Position numbers and translations under genes: made by a program. From Streptomyces paludis (lineage in GTDB: Bacteria > Actinomycetota > Actinomycetes > Streptomycetales > Streptomycetaceae), in assembly GCF_003344965.1 (NCBI RefSeq), contig NZ_CP031194.1, positions 744,001-808,000 on the forward strand: DNA of 64,000 bases, in the 5' to 3' direction. The notes beneath the pieces were generated by a model. It was not told where the DNA came from, searched no databases, and saw only the letters and a list, made by a program, of their open reading frames with translations. This document shows, in pieces, positions 1-10,628 of the stretch. Positions within the stretch are counted from its first letter, which is position 1. Each line of letters starts with the position of its first letter.

Positions 1-218
1 GGCGCCGGGATCCCGGGCAGCGGAACGAACGACGGCGTCGCCAGAGCGACCTCCGGCGTCTCGGAGCCGCGCGCGGACCGGTCGCCCACCGCCGACATCA
101 TGCCGCTGACCGTACCGACCACGACCACGGCCGAGGCGGCGACGGCCATGGCGTTCCGGCGGACCGCACGCCGCCTCTCCCGTCGTTCGGCCCGGCGCCG
201 CGCACGCGTTCCCGCCAC
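1..218 (-). CDS. Partial exported or membrane-anchored protein (N-terminus only)
   Basis: Only the first 72 codons are present; the gene runs off the left end of the window. The chosen start is the GTG at 216-218, which has a GAGGAGGGG-type ribosome binding site about nine bases upstream. The product opens with a strongly basic stretch rich in Arg (residues 5-21). A hydrophobic Ala/Val segment follows (about residues 23-41), then a polar Ser/Pro/Glu region. That layout fits a long actinobacterial signal peptide or signal anchor, so the mature part is probably outside the membrane. No catalytic domain is visible in this fragment and I do not recognise the family. Confidence 0.5.
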   Translation of the reverse strand, partial: MAGTRARRRAERRERRRAVRRNAMAVAASAVVVVGTVSGMMSAVGDRSARGSETPEVALATPSFVPLPGIPA

Positions 219-484
219 GGATGTTCCCCTCCTCGTACCGGCCGCCGCCCGGACACACCCGGACAACACTCCGGTCCGGCGGCACCCGCGAGAGCCTACG
301 TGCGGCGGACCGCCCGGACGGGCCGGGAGCGGAACGCCCGCCCCCATATCGCCCCCGTTCCCCGCACGGGCGCCGATCACGCTGGACATCTGGCGTAGGC
401 GCGCCACCGCATCGCCAGGGGACGCGCCGGAACCGCGCCGGAAACCGCCCCCGCCTGCCGCCCCGGAAGCCCCGCCAATCGGCC

Positions 485-2146
485 TCAGTCCTCCGGGAGT
501 TCGACCGGCGCGAGCGCGTCGTACAGATCGCCCGGCCCGGGGTTGGTCGCGTCCGTGGCGCCCCCGAAGTGCCGCATCACGCCCCACACCGCGTTGAGCG
601 CGGTCTGTACGGCGCCCTCGGCCCAGCCCGCCGTCCACGAGATGTCGTCCCCGGCCAGGAAGATCCCCCGCTTGCCCACGGGCAGCCGGTCCTGCATGAA
701 GTGGGTGAACAGGCGCCGCTGATAGCGGTAGTGGCCGGGCAGGTTCGCCTTGAACGCCCCCATGAACCAGGGCTCGTTCTCCCAGGAGACCGTCACCGGG
801 CCGCCGATCACATGACTGCGGATGTCGACCTTCGGATAGATCTCGCGCAGCGACGCGAGCATGACCTCCATCCGCTCCTCGGCCGACAGCGGCAGCCACT
901 TCAGGCTGTCGTCGCACCAGGTGTACGAGAGACAGATGACGGCCGGCCGGTCCGGTCCGTCGTCCAGCAGATACGTCCCCCGGGTCATCCGGTCGGTGAG
1001 CGTCATCGACATCACGTCCCGCCCGGTCTCCGGGTCCGTGTCCCGCCAGAACGGCCGGTCCACCGGCACGAACAGCTTCGTCGACTCCATGTAGTGGGTG
1101 CGCTCCATCGCCGTCCAGTGGTCGATCGGGAAGAGCGTGTCGTCGCAGGTGATCCGGGAGAGCAGCAGCCAGGACTGCGCGGTGAAGACGGCGGCCCGGT
1201 ACGTACGGATCCGCCCCGAGGCGTCCGTCACGGTGATCTGGTCACCGGCCGTGCGGCGCAGCCCGGTGACGGCGGGCAGCGGGACGCCGTCGTGCAGCGA
1301 GGACAGCGACGTACCGGCCGGCCAGTGCGTGATCTTCCCGGGCGCCCGCTCCCAGAGCCGCAGCGGGAGCTGCGCGCTGCCGCCGACGATGGAGCGGTGG
1401 TGGTCGTCGGCCTCGGTGTAGACGACCCGCAGGATCTCCAGGATGGAGTGCGGGAAGTCGGTGTCCCAGCCGCCGGTGCCGAAGCCGACCTGGCCGAAGA
1501 TCTCCCGGTGCCGGAACGAGGCGAACGCCGGGGAGTCGCAGAGGAATCCGTAGAAGGTCTGGTTGTCGAGCTTCTCGACGAGCCGCGCCCAGATCTCCCG
1601 GATACGCGGCACATTGCGCTCGCGCAGCGCGCGGTTCATGGCGGAGAAGTCGGCGCCCTCCTCCAGACAGGTGTGCCAGGCGTCCATCACTTCGCGGTAG
1701 ACCGGCGGCAGTTCACCGGCGGTCCGCGCGTAGTGGGACTCGCCCTTCAGGTCCACGACGGTCGACGGGGTGCCCGGGGCCAGCGGGTTGGGGAACGGCC
1801 GGGTCTCCAGGCCCACCAGATCGATGTAGTGCTGGAGGGCGGTGGAGGAGGGCGGGAAGCGCATCGCGCCCATCTCGGCGGTGAGCCCGGGGTCGCAGCC
1901 GTCGAAGCCGACCGTACGGAGCCGGCCGCCGATGCGGTCGGCCTCGTACACCACGGGCTTGAGCCCCATCTTCATCAGCTCGTACGCGGTGACGATGCCG
2001 GAGAGCCCGCCGCCGATGACGGCGACCTCGGCGCCGTGCTCGGTCGCCGGTATCTGGCCGAGCCCGGCGGGATGGGCGAGGAAGTCGTCGTAGGCGTAAG
2101 GGAAGTCGGGGCCGGCCATGGTGATGGGCGGCGGCGCGGACGTCAT
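485..2146 (-). CDS. DavB-like flavin L-amino-acid (lysine) 2-monooxygenase
   Basis: This 553-residue flavoprotein belongs to the amine oxidase family. An N-terminal FAD-binding Rossmann motif (GGGLSG, residues 45-50) is followed by an acidic residue binding the ribose (E68) and a GGR motif at 73-75. A C-terminal FAD motif (AGDDISWT...EGAVQTALNA) lies near residues 496-519. Length and motif wording resemble bacterial lysine 2-monooxygenase (DavB), which oxidatively decarboxylates L-lysine to 5-aminovaleramide; tryptophan and phenylalanine 2-monooxygenases are close relatives. The next gene upstream encodes an amidase of the DavA type, which strongly supports an amino-acid-to-amide-to-acid pathway. 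AGGAG lies 8 bases before the ATG. The exact substrate is inferred, not shown. Confidence 0.8.
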   Translation of the reverse strand: MTSAPPPITMAGPDFPYAYDDFLAHPAGLGQIPATEHGAEVAVIGGGLSGIVTAYELMKMGLKPVVYEADRIGGRLRTVGFDGCDPGLTAEMGAMRFPPSSTALQHYIDLVGLETRPFPNPLAPGTPSTVVDLKGESHYARTAGELPPVYREVMDAWHTCLEEGADFSAMNRALRERNVPRIREIWARLVEKLDNQTFYGFLCDSPAFASFRHREIFGQVGFGTGGWDTDFPHSILEILRVVYTEADDHHRSIVGGSAQLPLRLWERAPGKITHWPAGTSLSSLHDGVPLPAVTGLRRTAGDQITVTDASGRIRTYRAAVFTAQSWLLLSRITCDDTLFPIDHWTAMERTHYMESTKLFVPVDRPFWRDTDPETGRDVMSMTLTDRMTRGTYLLDDGPDRPAVICLSYTWCDDSLKWLPLSAEERMEVMLASLREIYPKVDIRSHVIGGPVTVSWENEPWFMGAFKANLPGHYRYQRRLFTHFMQDRLPVGKRGIFLAGDDISWTAGWAEGAVQTALNAVWGVMRHFGGATDATNPGPGDLYDALAPVELPED

Positions 2147-2242
2147 GGGAGGTGCTCCTGGCGGAAGATCGGACGCTACGGGGAGGAGGGAGGTACGCGG
2201 AGGACGGTGAGGCCGGCCGAGGAGAACCGGCCGCCGGAAGGG

Positions 2243-3052
2243 TCAGCCGAGGGAGCCGTACAGCCCCGGGCGCCGGTCCAGGAGGTACGGATTGGCCGCG
2301 CGCGAGGCGCTCAGCAGCTCCGGATCGACCTCGCCGAGGAGCAGTTCCTCCCCGCGCCCCGCGCGGACCCGGGTGGCGCCGTCGGGCGCGGCCAGACAGC
2401 TCAGCCCGACGAACTCGAACTCGCCTTCCTGGCCGGTCCTGTTGACGTACGCGACATACAGCTGGTTCTCGAAGGCGCGGACCGGGACCATGGATTCGGC
2501 GACGAACTGGAACGGATGCATCTGGGCGGTGGGGACGAGCAGCAGATCGGTGCCCGCGAGCGCGTGGGCCCGGACGTTCTCCGGGAACTCGACGTCGTAG
2601 CAGATCATGATCCCGATCCGCAGTCCGGCCAGCTCGGCCTGGACGACCGGCTGCTCCCCCGGGGTGAACCACTCCTGCTCGAAGCAGCCGAAGAGATGGG
2701 TCTTGCGGTAGTTCGCGAGGCGGGTGCCGTCCGCCGCGACAAGCTGGGCCGCGTTGAAGATCCGCCCGCCGTCCCCCTCGCCCTCCCGCTCGGGGTAGCC
2801 GTAGAGCACCGCGAGTCCGTGCCGTACGGCGATCTCGGCGACGGCCGCCGCGCCCGGCCCGTCCGCGGGCTCGGCCAGCCGGGGGACGGCGTCGCCGATG
2901 GCATAGCCGGTCAGGAACATCTCGGGGCAGACCAGCAGACCGGCGCCGGCCGCCGCGGCGCGGCCCGCCGCCTCGTCCAGGGCGGCCAGATTCCCGGCGA
3001 CCGAGCCGGGGCGGCCGGAACTCTGGAGCAGGGCGGTGCGCAACGGCGGCAT
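2243..3052 (-). CDS. DavA-like carbon-nitrogen hydrolase (amidase)
   Basis: This 269-residue nitrilase-superfamily enzyme shows the full Glu-Lys-Cys triad: E44 in VCPEMFLTGY, K117 in NYRKTHLFG and C151 in MICYDVEFPEN. The start at 3052 has GAGG six bases upstream; an upstream in-frame extension has no recognisable fold and is not used. DavA (5-aminovaleramide amidase) has this length and very similar text around all three catalytic residues. Placed 96 bases upstream of the monooxygenase and downstream of an Lrp regulator, it probably hydrolyses the amide that the oxygenase makes, releasing ammonia and, if the substrate is lysine, 5-aminovalerate. Other amide substrates are possible. Confidence 0.8.
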   Translation of the reverse strand: MPPLRTALLQSSGRPGSVAGNLAALDEAAGRAAAAGAGLLVCPEMFLTGYAIGDAVPRLAEPADGPGAAAVAEIAVRHGLAVLYGYPEREGEGDGGRIFNAAQLVAADGTRLANYRKTHLFGCFEQEWFTPGEQPVVQAELAGLRIGIMICYDVEFPENVRAHALAGTDLLLVPTAQMHPFQFVAESMVPVRAFENQLYVAYVNRTGQEGEFEFVGLSCLAAPDGATRVRAGRGEELLLGEVDPELLSASRAANPYLLDRRPGLYGSLG

Positions 3053-3204
3053 GGCTGACCTCGGATGGTGCGGAACGGGGGGACACGGGGTCCGGTGGCT
3101 GCCTCGACCGTACGGTCCGGGCCGCGCGGCGGACAAGACACGTCTGTTGCGCGCCCGCCGTCGATCCGTTGCGTCTTTCCCGGCCCTCCCGGTGATCCGT
3201 TGTC

Positions 3205-3678
3205 TCAGCTCTCCGACGCCACGTCCGCGGAGATACCCGAGGAGGACCGCCGCAGCAGCGGCGAGAGCACGAGCACGGACTTGGTGCGCTCGACGTATGG
3301 CTCCCCTGCGATCCGTTCGAGCACCTGCTCGAAGTGGCGCATGTCGGCGGCGAAGACCTGTACGAGCGCGTCGGCCTCACCGGTCACGGTGGAGGCGGCC
3401 ACCACCTCCGGCATCCGCTCCAGACCCCGGTGGATGGCCTCCGGCGAGGTGTTGCGGACGCAGTAGATCTCGATGAATCCCTCGGTCGACCAGCCGAGCG
3501 CCGCCGGGTCCACCCGTACCGTGAAGCCGGTGATCGCCCCGGCGGCCCGCAGCCGGTCGACGCGCCGCTTCACGGCGGGCGCGGAGAGCCCGATCCGGGA
3601 GCCGATGTCGGCGTAGGTGCGGCGGGCGTCCTCGGCGAGGGCGTGGACGATGCGTTCGTCGAGATCGTTGAGTCGCAC
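3205..3678 (-). CDS. Lrp/AsnC family transcriptional regulator
   Basis: The 157-residue product has the usual Lrp layout: an N-terminal winged helix-turn-helix (residues about 4-50, with YADIGSRIGLSAPAVKRRVD as the reading region) and a C-terminal RAM domain (about 65-145) that binds amino acids and forms octamers. The start is taken as the GTG at 3676-3678, because LNDLDERIVHAL is the canonical beginning of the family; upstream sequence reads as low-complexity Arg/Pro. It lies first in a same-strand group with the amidase and monooxygenase. The natural inference is an amino-acid-responsive regulator of those two genes and itself. Confidence 0.85.
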   Translation of the reverse strand: MRLNDLDERIVHALAEDARRTYADIGSRIGLSAPAVKRRVDRLRAAGAITGFTVRVDPAALGWSTEGFIEIYCVRNTSPEAIHRGLERMPEVVAASTVTGEADALVQVFAADMRHFEQVLERIAGEPYVERTKSVLVLSPLLRRSSSGISADVASES

Positions 3679-3841
3679 TGCTGGTGGTTCTCTTCCGCGA
3701 GAGCCGGCTACGGAGGGGCCGGCGGGCCGGGGCGGGACGGATGCCGGGGACGGATGCCGGGTCCGGATGTACGGCGCGGACCCGGGCCCGCGCCGTACCC
3801 AGTGGACCACACGGGCCCGCTCCCGCCCGGCCCCCGTCCGG

Positions 3842-6529
<2,688 letters not shown>

Positions 6530-6619
6530 TCATCCTGTCAGATGGGGCGGTCCTTGATCGGCCCCTGCGGGCCCTGTTCATGTTCCCGTACCCCGGCCGA
6601 CGCCGCCGGGGCGGGCGGC

Positions 6620-7303
6620 TCAGTGTCCGCAGGCCCAGGAGGCCGTGCCGGTGGCTTTCGCGGCCTGCTCGCGCAGGGTCCGTACGGCCGCCGCGGGGTC
6701 GTCCGCCCCGTACACGGCGGAACCGGCGACGAACACGTCGGCGCCCGCCTCGGCGCACCGTTCGATGGTGGCGGCCGAGACCCCGCCGTCGACCTGGAGC
6801 CAGAGTTCGAGGCCGTGCTTGGAGATCAGCTCCCGGGTGCGGCGGATCTTCGGCAGCATGATGTCCAGGAACGCCTGGCCGCCGAAGCCCGGCTCCACCG
6901 TCATGATCAGCAGCATGTCCAGCTCGGGCAGCAGATCCTCGTACGGCTCGATGGGCGTCGCCGGCTTCAGCGCCATCGACGCCCGCGCCCCCTTGGCCCG
7001 GATCTCGCGCGCCAGCCGTACGGGCGCCGCCGCGGCCTCCACGTGGAAGGTCACGGACCCGGCGCCCGCCTCGACGTACTGCGGGGCCCAGCGGTCCGGG
7101 TCCTCGATCATCAGATGGCAGTCCAACGGGGTGTCCGTCGCCCGGCCGAGCGCCTCGACCACGGGGACGCCCAGGGTCAGATTGGGCACGAAATGGTTGT
7201 CCATGACATCGACATGGAGCCAGTCGGCGCCTTCGACCGCTTTCGCCTCCTCGGCGAGTCGGGCGAAGTCGGCGGACAGGATGCTGGGGTTGATCTGGGC
7301 CAT
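6620..7303 (-). CDS. rpe: Ribulose-phosphate 3-epimerase
   Basis: This 227-residue TIM-barrel enzyme interconverts ribulose 5-phosphate and xylulose 5-phosphate in the pentose phosphate pathway. Family motifs are clear: [13 protein letters not shown] at the N-terminus, [14 protein letters not shown] with the metal/acid Asp, [23 protein letters not shown] and the phosphate-binding [10 protein letters not shown]...AGSAVYG near the C-terminus. The length is normal. The ATG at 7301-7303 starts directly at the conserved first strand. It lies between rsmB and the sugar-responsive regulator on the same strand. Confidence 0.95.
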   Translation of the reverse strand: MAQINPSILSADFARLAEEAKAVEGADWLHVDVMDNHFVPNLTLGVPVVEALGRATDTPLDCHLMIEDPDRWAPQYVEAGAGSVTFHVEAAAAPVRLAREIRAKGARASMALKPATPIEPYEDLLPELDMLLIMTVEPGFGGQAFLDIMLPKIRRTRELISKHGLELWLQVDGGVSAATIERCAEAGADVFVAGSAVYGADDPAAAVRTLREQAAKATGTASWACGH

Positions 7304-7323
7304 GTGCCAAGCCTGCCATGCTC

Positions 7324-7356
7324 CGGACGTCCTCCGGACCGCGCGGTGGACGTCCG
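7324..7356 (-). terminator. Possible hairpin between rsmB and rpe
   Basis: A nine-base perfect inverted repeat (CGGACGTCC at 7324-7332 with GGACGTCCG at 7348-7356) lies just downstream of the rsmB stop and just before rpe. There is no U-tract, so termination is uncertain. Confidence 0.35.
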
Positions 7357-7408
7357 TGCGAATCCATACCTCGCAATCCGCGCGTCTCGCCGCACACTCC
7401 GCGCGGGC

Positions 7409-8836
7409 TCAGGCGGTACGGCGGAGCACCGCGAGATACATGGCGTCCGTGCCGTGCAGATGCGGCCACAGCTGGACGTCCGGGCCGTCCCCCAGCGCCG
7501 GTACGCCGGGCATCAGCGGCCTGGCGTCGATCCACTCGGCCTCGACGGCCGGTCCCCCGCGCCCCTTGAGGACGTCCTCGACGACGGCCCTGGTCTCGGC
7601 GAGATGCGGGGAGCAGGTCGCGTAGCCGACGACGCCGCCGACCCGTACCGCCTGGAACGCCTCGCGCAGCAGCCCGCGCTGGAGCGGCGCGAAGCCCTCC
7701 AGATCCGCCGGGCGGCGCCGCCAGCGCGCCTCCGGCCTGCGCCGCAGGGCGCCGAGGCCCGAGCAGGGCACATCGACCAGGACCCGGTCGAAGGAGCCGG
7801 GCGCCCAGGGCGGCCGGGTGCCGTCCGCCGTGACGACCTGGTACGGACCGGGGTTCCCGGCGAGCGCGCGCTCGACCAGCCGGGCCCGGTGGTGCTGCTT
7901 CTCGGCGGCCAGCAGGAAGGCGCCGCGCTCGGCGGCGAGCGCGGCCATCAGCGCCGCCTTGCCGCCCGGTCCCGCGCAGCCGTCGAGCCAGCGCGCGTCG
8001 GGGCCGTCCACGGGCGCGTTGGCGACGGCCGCGGCGACCAGCTGGCTGCCCTCGTCCTGGACCCCGGCCCGCCCGTCCCGTACGGCGTCCAGCGCGCCGG
8101 GCTCGCCGCCCTCGGCGAGGCGTACGGCATAGGGCGACCAGCGCCCGGGCAGCGCCGAGTCCTCGCCGAGCACCTCCATCAGCTCGTCCACGGTGACCCG
8201 TCCCGGCCGGGCGACGAGTGTGACCTCGGGCCGCTCGTTGTCGGCCTCCAGCAGGTCCTCGATCCCGGCGCGCCCGCCGCCCAGCGCGTCCCAGAGCGCT
8301 GAGACCACCCAGCGGGGGTGCGAGTGGACGACGGCGAGATGCTCCTCGGCGTCGTCCTCGTACGGCGGGGCGACCCGCTCCACCCAGGTGTCCAGGTCGT
8401 CGCGGGAGATCTTCCGCAGGACCGCGTTGACGAACTTGGCGCGGCCGTCCCCGAGCACCACCCGGGCCAGCTCGACACTCGCCGAGACGGCCGCGTGGGT
8501 CGGGATCCGGGTCCCGAGCAGCTGGTGCGCGCCGAGGGCGAGCACATCGAGCACCGGCGGGTCGACCTGGCGCAGCGGCCGGTCGATACAGGCCGAGATG
8601 ATCGCGTCGTACGTGCCCTGGCGGCGCAGTGTGCCGTACACCAGCTCGGTGGCGAGCGCGGCGTCGCGCGCCTCGAACCCGCTCTTCTCGCGGGCCTTCT
8701 TGAGCAGCGGCGGCAGGACGAGGTTCGCGTACGCGTCCCGCTCGTCGACCGCCCTGAGCACCTCGAAGGCGAGGAGCCGCACGGGGTCCTTCTTGGGTCG
8801 GCGGTACTGCTTGGCGCGAGGGGCCTGCTGGTTCAA
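7409..8836 (-). CDS. rsmB: 16S rRNA (cytosine-967-C5)-methyltransferase RsmB
   Basis: The 475-residue protein has an N-terminal NusB-like RNA-binding domain (about 20-170) and a C-terminal SAM-dependent RNA m5C methyltransferase domain. Both catalytic-site cysteine motifs are present: DVPCSGLGALRRRP (nucleophile region) and YATCSPHLAETR. A GPGGKA-type SAM motif (CAGPGGKAALMAAL) is also clear. I chose the TTG at 8834-8836 because GGAG lies five bases upstream and the following QQAPRAKQYRRPKKDPVR is a typical basic N-terminus. It follows fmt by 90 bases on the same strand, the usual fmt-rsmB pairing in bacteria. Confidence 0.92.
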   Translation of the reverse strand: MNQQAPRAKQYRRPKKDPVRLLAFEVLRAVDERDAYANLVLPPLLKKAREKSGFEARDAALATELVYGTLRRQGTYDAIISACIDRPLRQVDPPVLDVLALGAHQLLGTRIPTHAAVSASVELARVVLGDGRAKFVNAVLRKISRDDLDTWVERVAPPYEDDAEEHLAVVHSHPRWVVSALWDALGGGRAGIEDLLEADNERPEVTLVARPGRVTVDELMEVLGEDSALPGRWSPYAVRLAEGGEPGALDAVRDGRAGVQDEGSQLVAAAVANAPVDGPDARWLDGCAGPGGKAALMAALAAERGAFLLAAEKQHHRARLVERALAGNPGPYQVVTADGTRPPWAPGSFDRVLVDVPCSGLGALRRRPEARWRRRPADLEGFAPLQRGLLREAFQAVRVGGVVGYATCSPHLAETRAVVEDVLKGRGGPAVEAEWIDARPLMPGVPALGDGPDVQLWPHLHGTDAMYLAVLRRTA

Positions 8837-8926
8837 AGGTGCTCCGCGGTGAGAAGAGTCGAACCCACCCACCCTACGCCGTCGGACCGACAGCGCCACG
8901 CCCCGGCACCGCTGCCCCCGTACCCG

Positions 8927-9856
8927 CTATCCCACGGTCTCGCCCGGAGCGATCCGCACACCGCGCGCCCAGTCGGCGGCGCGCATCGGCTTCTTGCCCT
9001 GGGGCTGGACCCAGAGCAGCTCGACCGCGTGCGACCCGGTGCCCACGTACACCTGGTTCTTGCCCGCGGACAGCTCCCCGGGCGCCAGCTCCGTGCGCTC
9101 CGGCACCGGCGCCGCCTGCACCAGCTTGAGCCGCTCCCCGCGGAAGACGGTCCACGCGCCGGGCGCGGGGGTGCAGGCGCGCACCACCCGGTCGACGCGC
9201 AGCGCGGGCGCCGCCCAGTCCACGCGCGCGTCCTCGACGCTGAGCTTGGGCGCGAGCGAGACGCCCTCGGCGGGCTGCGGTACGGCCTTGAGGGTGCCGT
9301 CCTCGATGCCGTCCATGGTCGCGGCGAGCAGCCCGGAGCCGGCGAACGCCAGCCGGGTCAGCAGGTCACCGCTGGTGTCCGTGGGCCTGACGTGCTCGGT
9401 GAGCACCCCGTAGACGGGCCCGGAGTCGAGGCCCTCCTCGATGAGGAACGTGGCCGCGCCGGTCAGCTCATCGCCGTGCAGCACGGCGTGCTGCACGGGC
9501 GCGGCGCCGCGCCAGGCGGGCAGCAGCGAGAAGTGCAGATTCACCCAGCCGTGCGCGGGGATGTCCAGTGCTGCCTTCGGCAGCAGCGCGCCGTACGCGA
9601 CGACCGGGCAGCAGTCCGGGGCGATCTCGCGCAGCCGCGCCAGGAAGTCCTCGTCGCGCGGCTTCGCCGGCCGGAGCACCTCGATGCCCGCCTCCTCGGC
9701 ACGCTGCGCGACCGGGCTGGCGACGAGCCGGCGCCCGCGCCCCGACGGCGCGTCGGGCCGGGTCACGACGGCGACGACGTCATGCCGGTCGGACGCGATG
9801 AGGGCGTCCAGGGCGGGTACGGCGACCTCGGGGGTGCCGGCGAAGACGAGCTTCAT
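8927..9856 (-). CDS. fmt: Methionyl-tRNA formyltransferase
   Basis: This 309-residue cytosolic enzyme formylates initiator Met-tRNA using 10-formyltetrahydrofolate. The N-terminal formyltransferase domain begins [16 protein letters not shown] and contains the catalytic Asn-His-Asp set: [12 protein letters not shown] with the SLLP loop, and GLDSGPV with the Asp. A C-terminal OB-like tRNA-binding domain (about 205-305) follows. The ATG at 9854-9856 is the only start that opens directly on the first strand. It is first in an fmt-rsmB-rpe run. Confidence 0.95.
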   Translation of the reverse strand: MKLVFAGTPEVAVPALDALIASDRHDVVAVVTRPDAPSGRGRRLVASPVAQRAEEAGIEVLRPAKPRDEDFLARLREIAPDCCPVVAYGALLPKAALDIPAHGWVNLHFSLLPAWRGAAPVQHAVLHGDELTGAATFLIEEGLDSGPVYGVLTEHVRPTDTSGDLLTRLAFAGSGLLAATMDGIEDGTLKAVPQPAEGVSLAPKLSVEDARVDWAAPALRVDRVVRACTPAPGAWTVFRGERLKLVQAAPVPERTELAPGELSAGKNQVYVGTGSHAVELLWVQPQGKKPMRAADWARGVRIAPGETVG

Positions 9857-9955
9857 CGGTGGCTGACTGCCTCTCGTACGTACTGCGTGCTGACCCGGAA
9901 CGGCCCACCAGTCTATGGGCCCCGCGCAGGGGGCGTACGACGGCCCGTGCGCCCC

Positions 9956-9967
9956 GCGCATATGCGC
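9956..9967. promoter_or_regulatory. Perfect 12-base palindrome upstream of the HTH gene
   Basis: GCGCATATGCGC is a perfect palindrome between the divergent fmt and HTH-protein genes. It could be an operator for either promoter; no regulator is assigned. Confidence 0.3.
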
Positions 9968-9986
9968 ATACGCCTCCGTAGCGTGA

Positions 9987-10571
<585 letters not shown>

Positions 10572-10587
10572 CCGGACGCCGGTTCCC

Positions 10588-10620
10588 CCCTCCCGCCGGA
10601 CGGCCCCGCCGGCGGGAGGG
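10588..10620. terminator. Bidirectional hairpin terminator between HTH gene and priA
   Basis: A perfect 12-base stem (CCCTCCCGCCGG at 10588-10599 with CCGGCGGGAGGG at 10609-10620) with a nine-base loop separates two convergent genes. Confidence 0.75.
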
Positions 10621-10628
10621 AGCCCGCC

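Noticed and set aside
221-3058. Very long plus-strand frame opposite the DavBA-like genes
   Set aside because: It has no recognisable domain, an extreme Arg/Gly/Asp/Val composition and lies opposite three well-supported genes.
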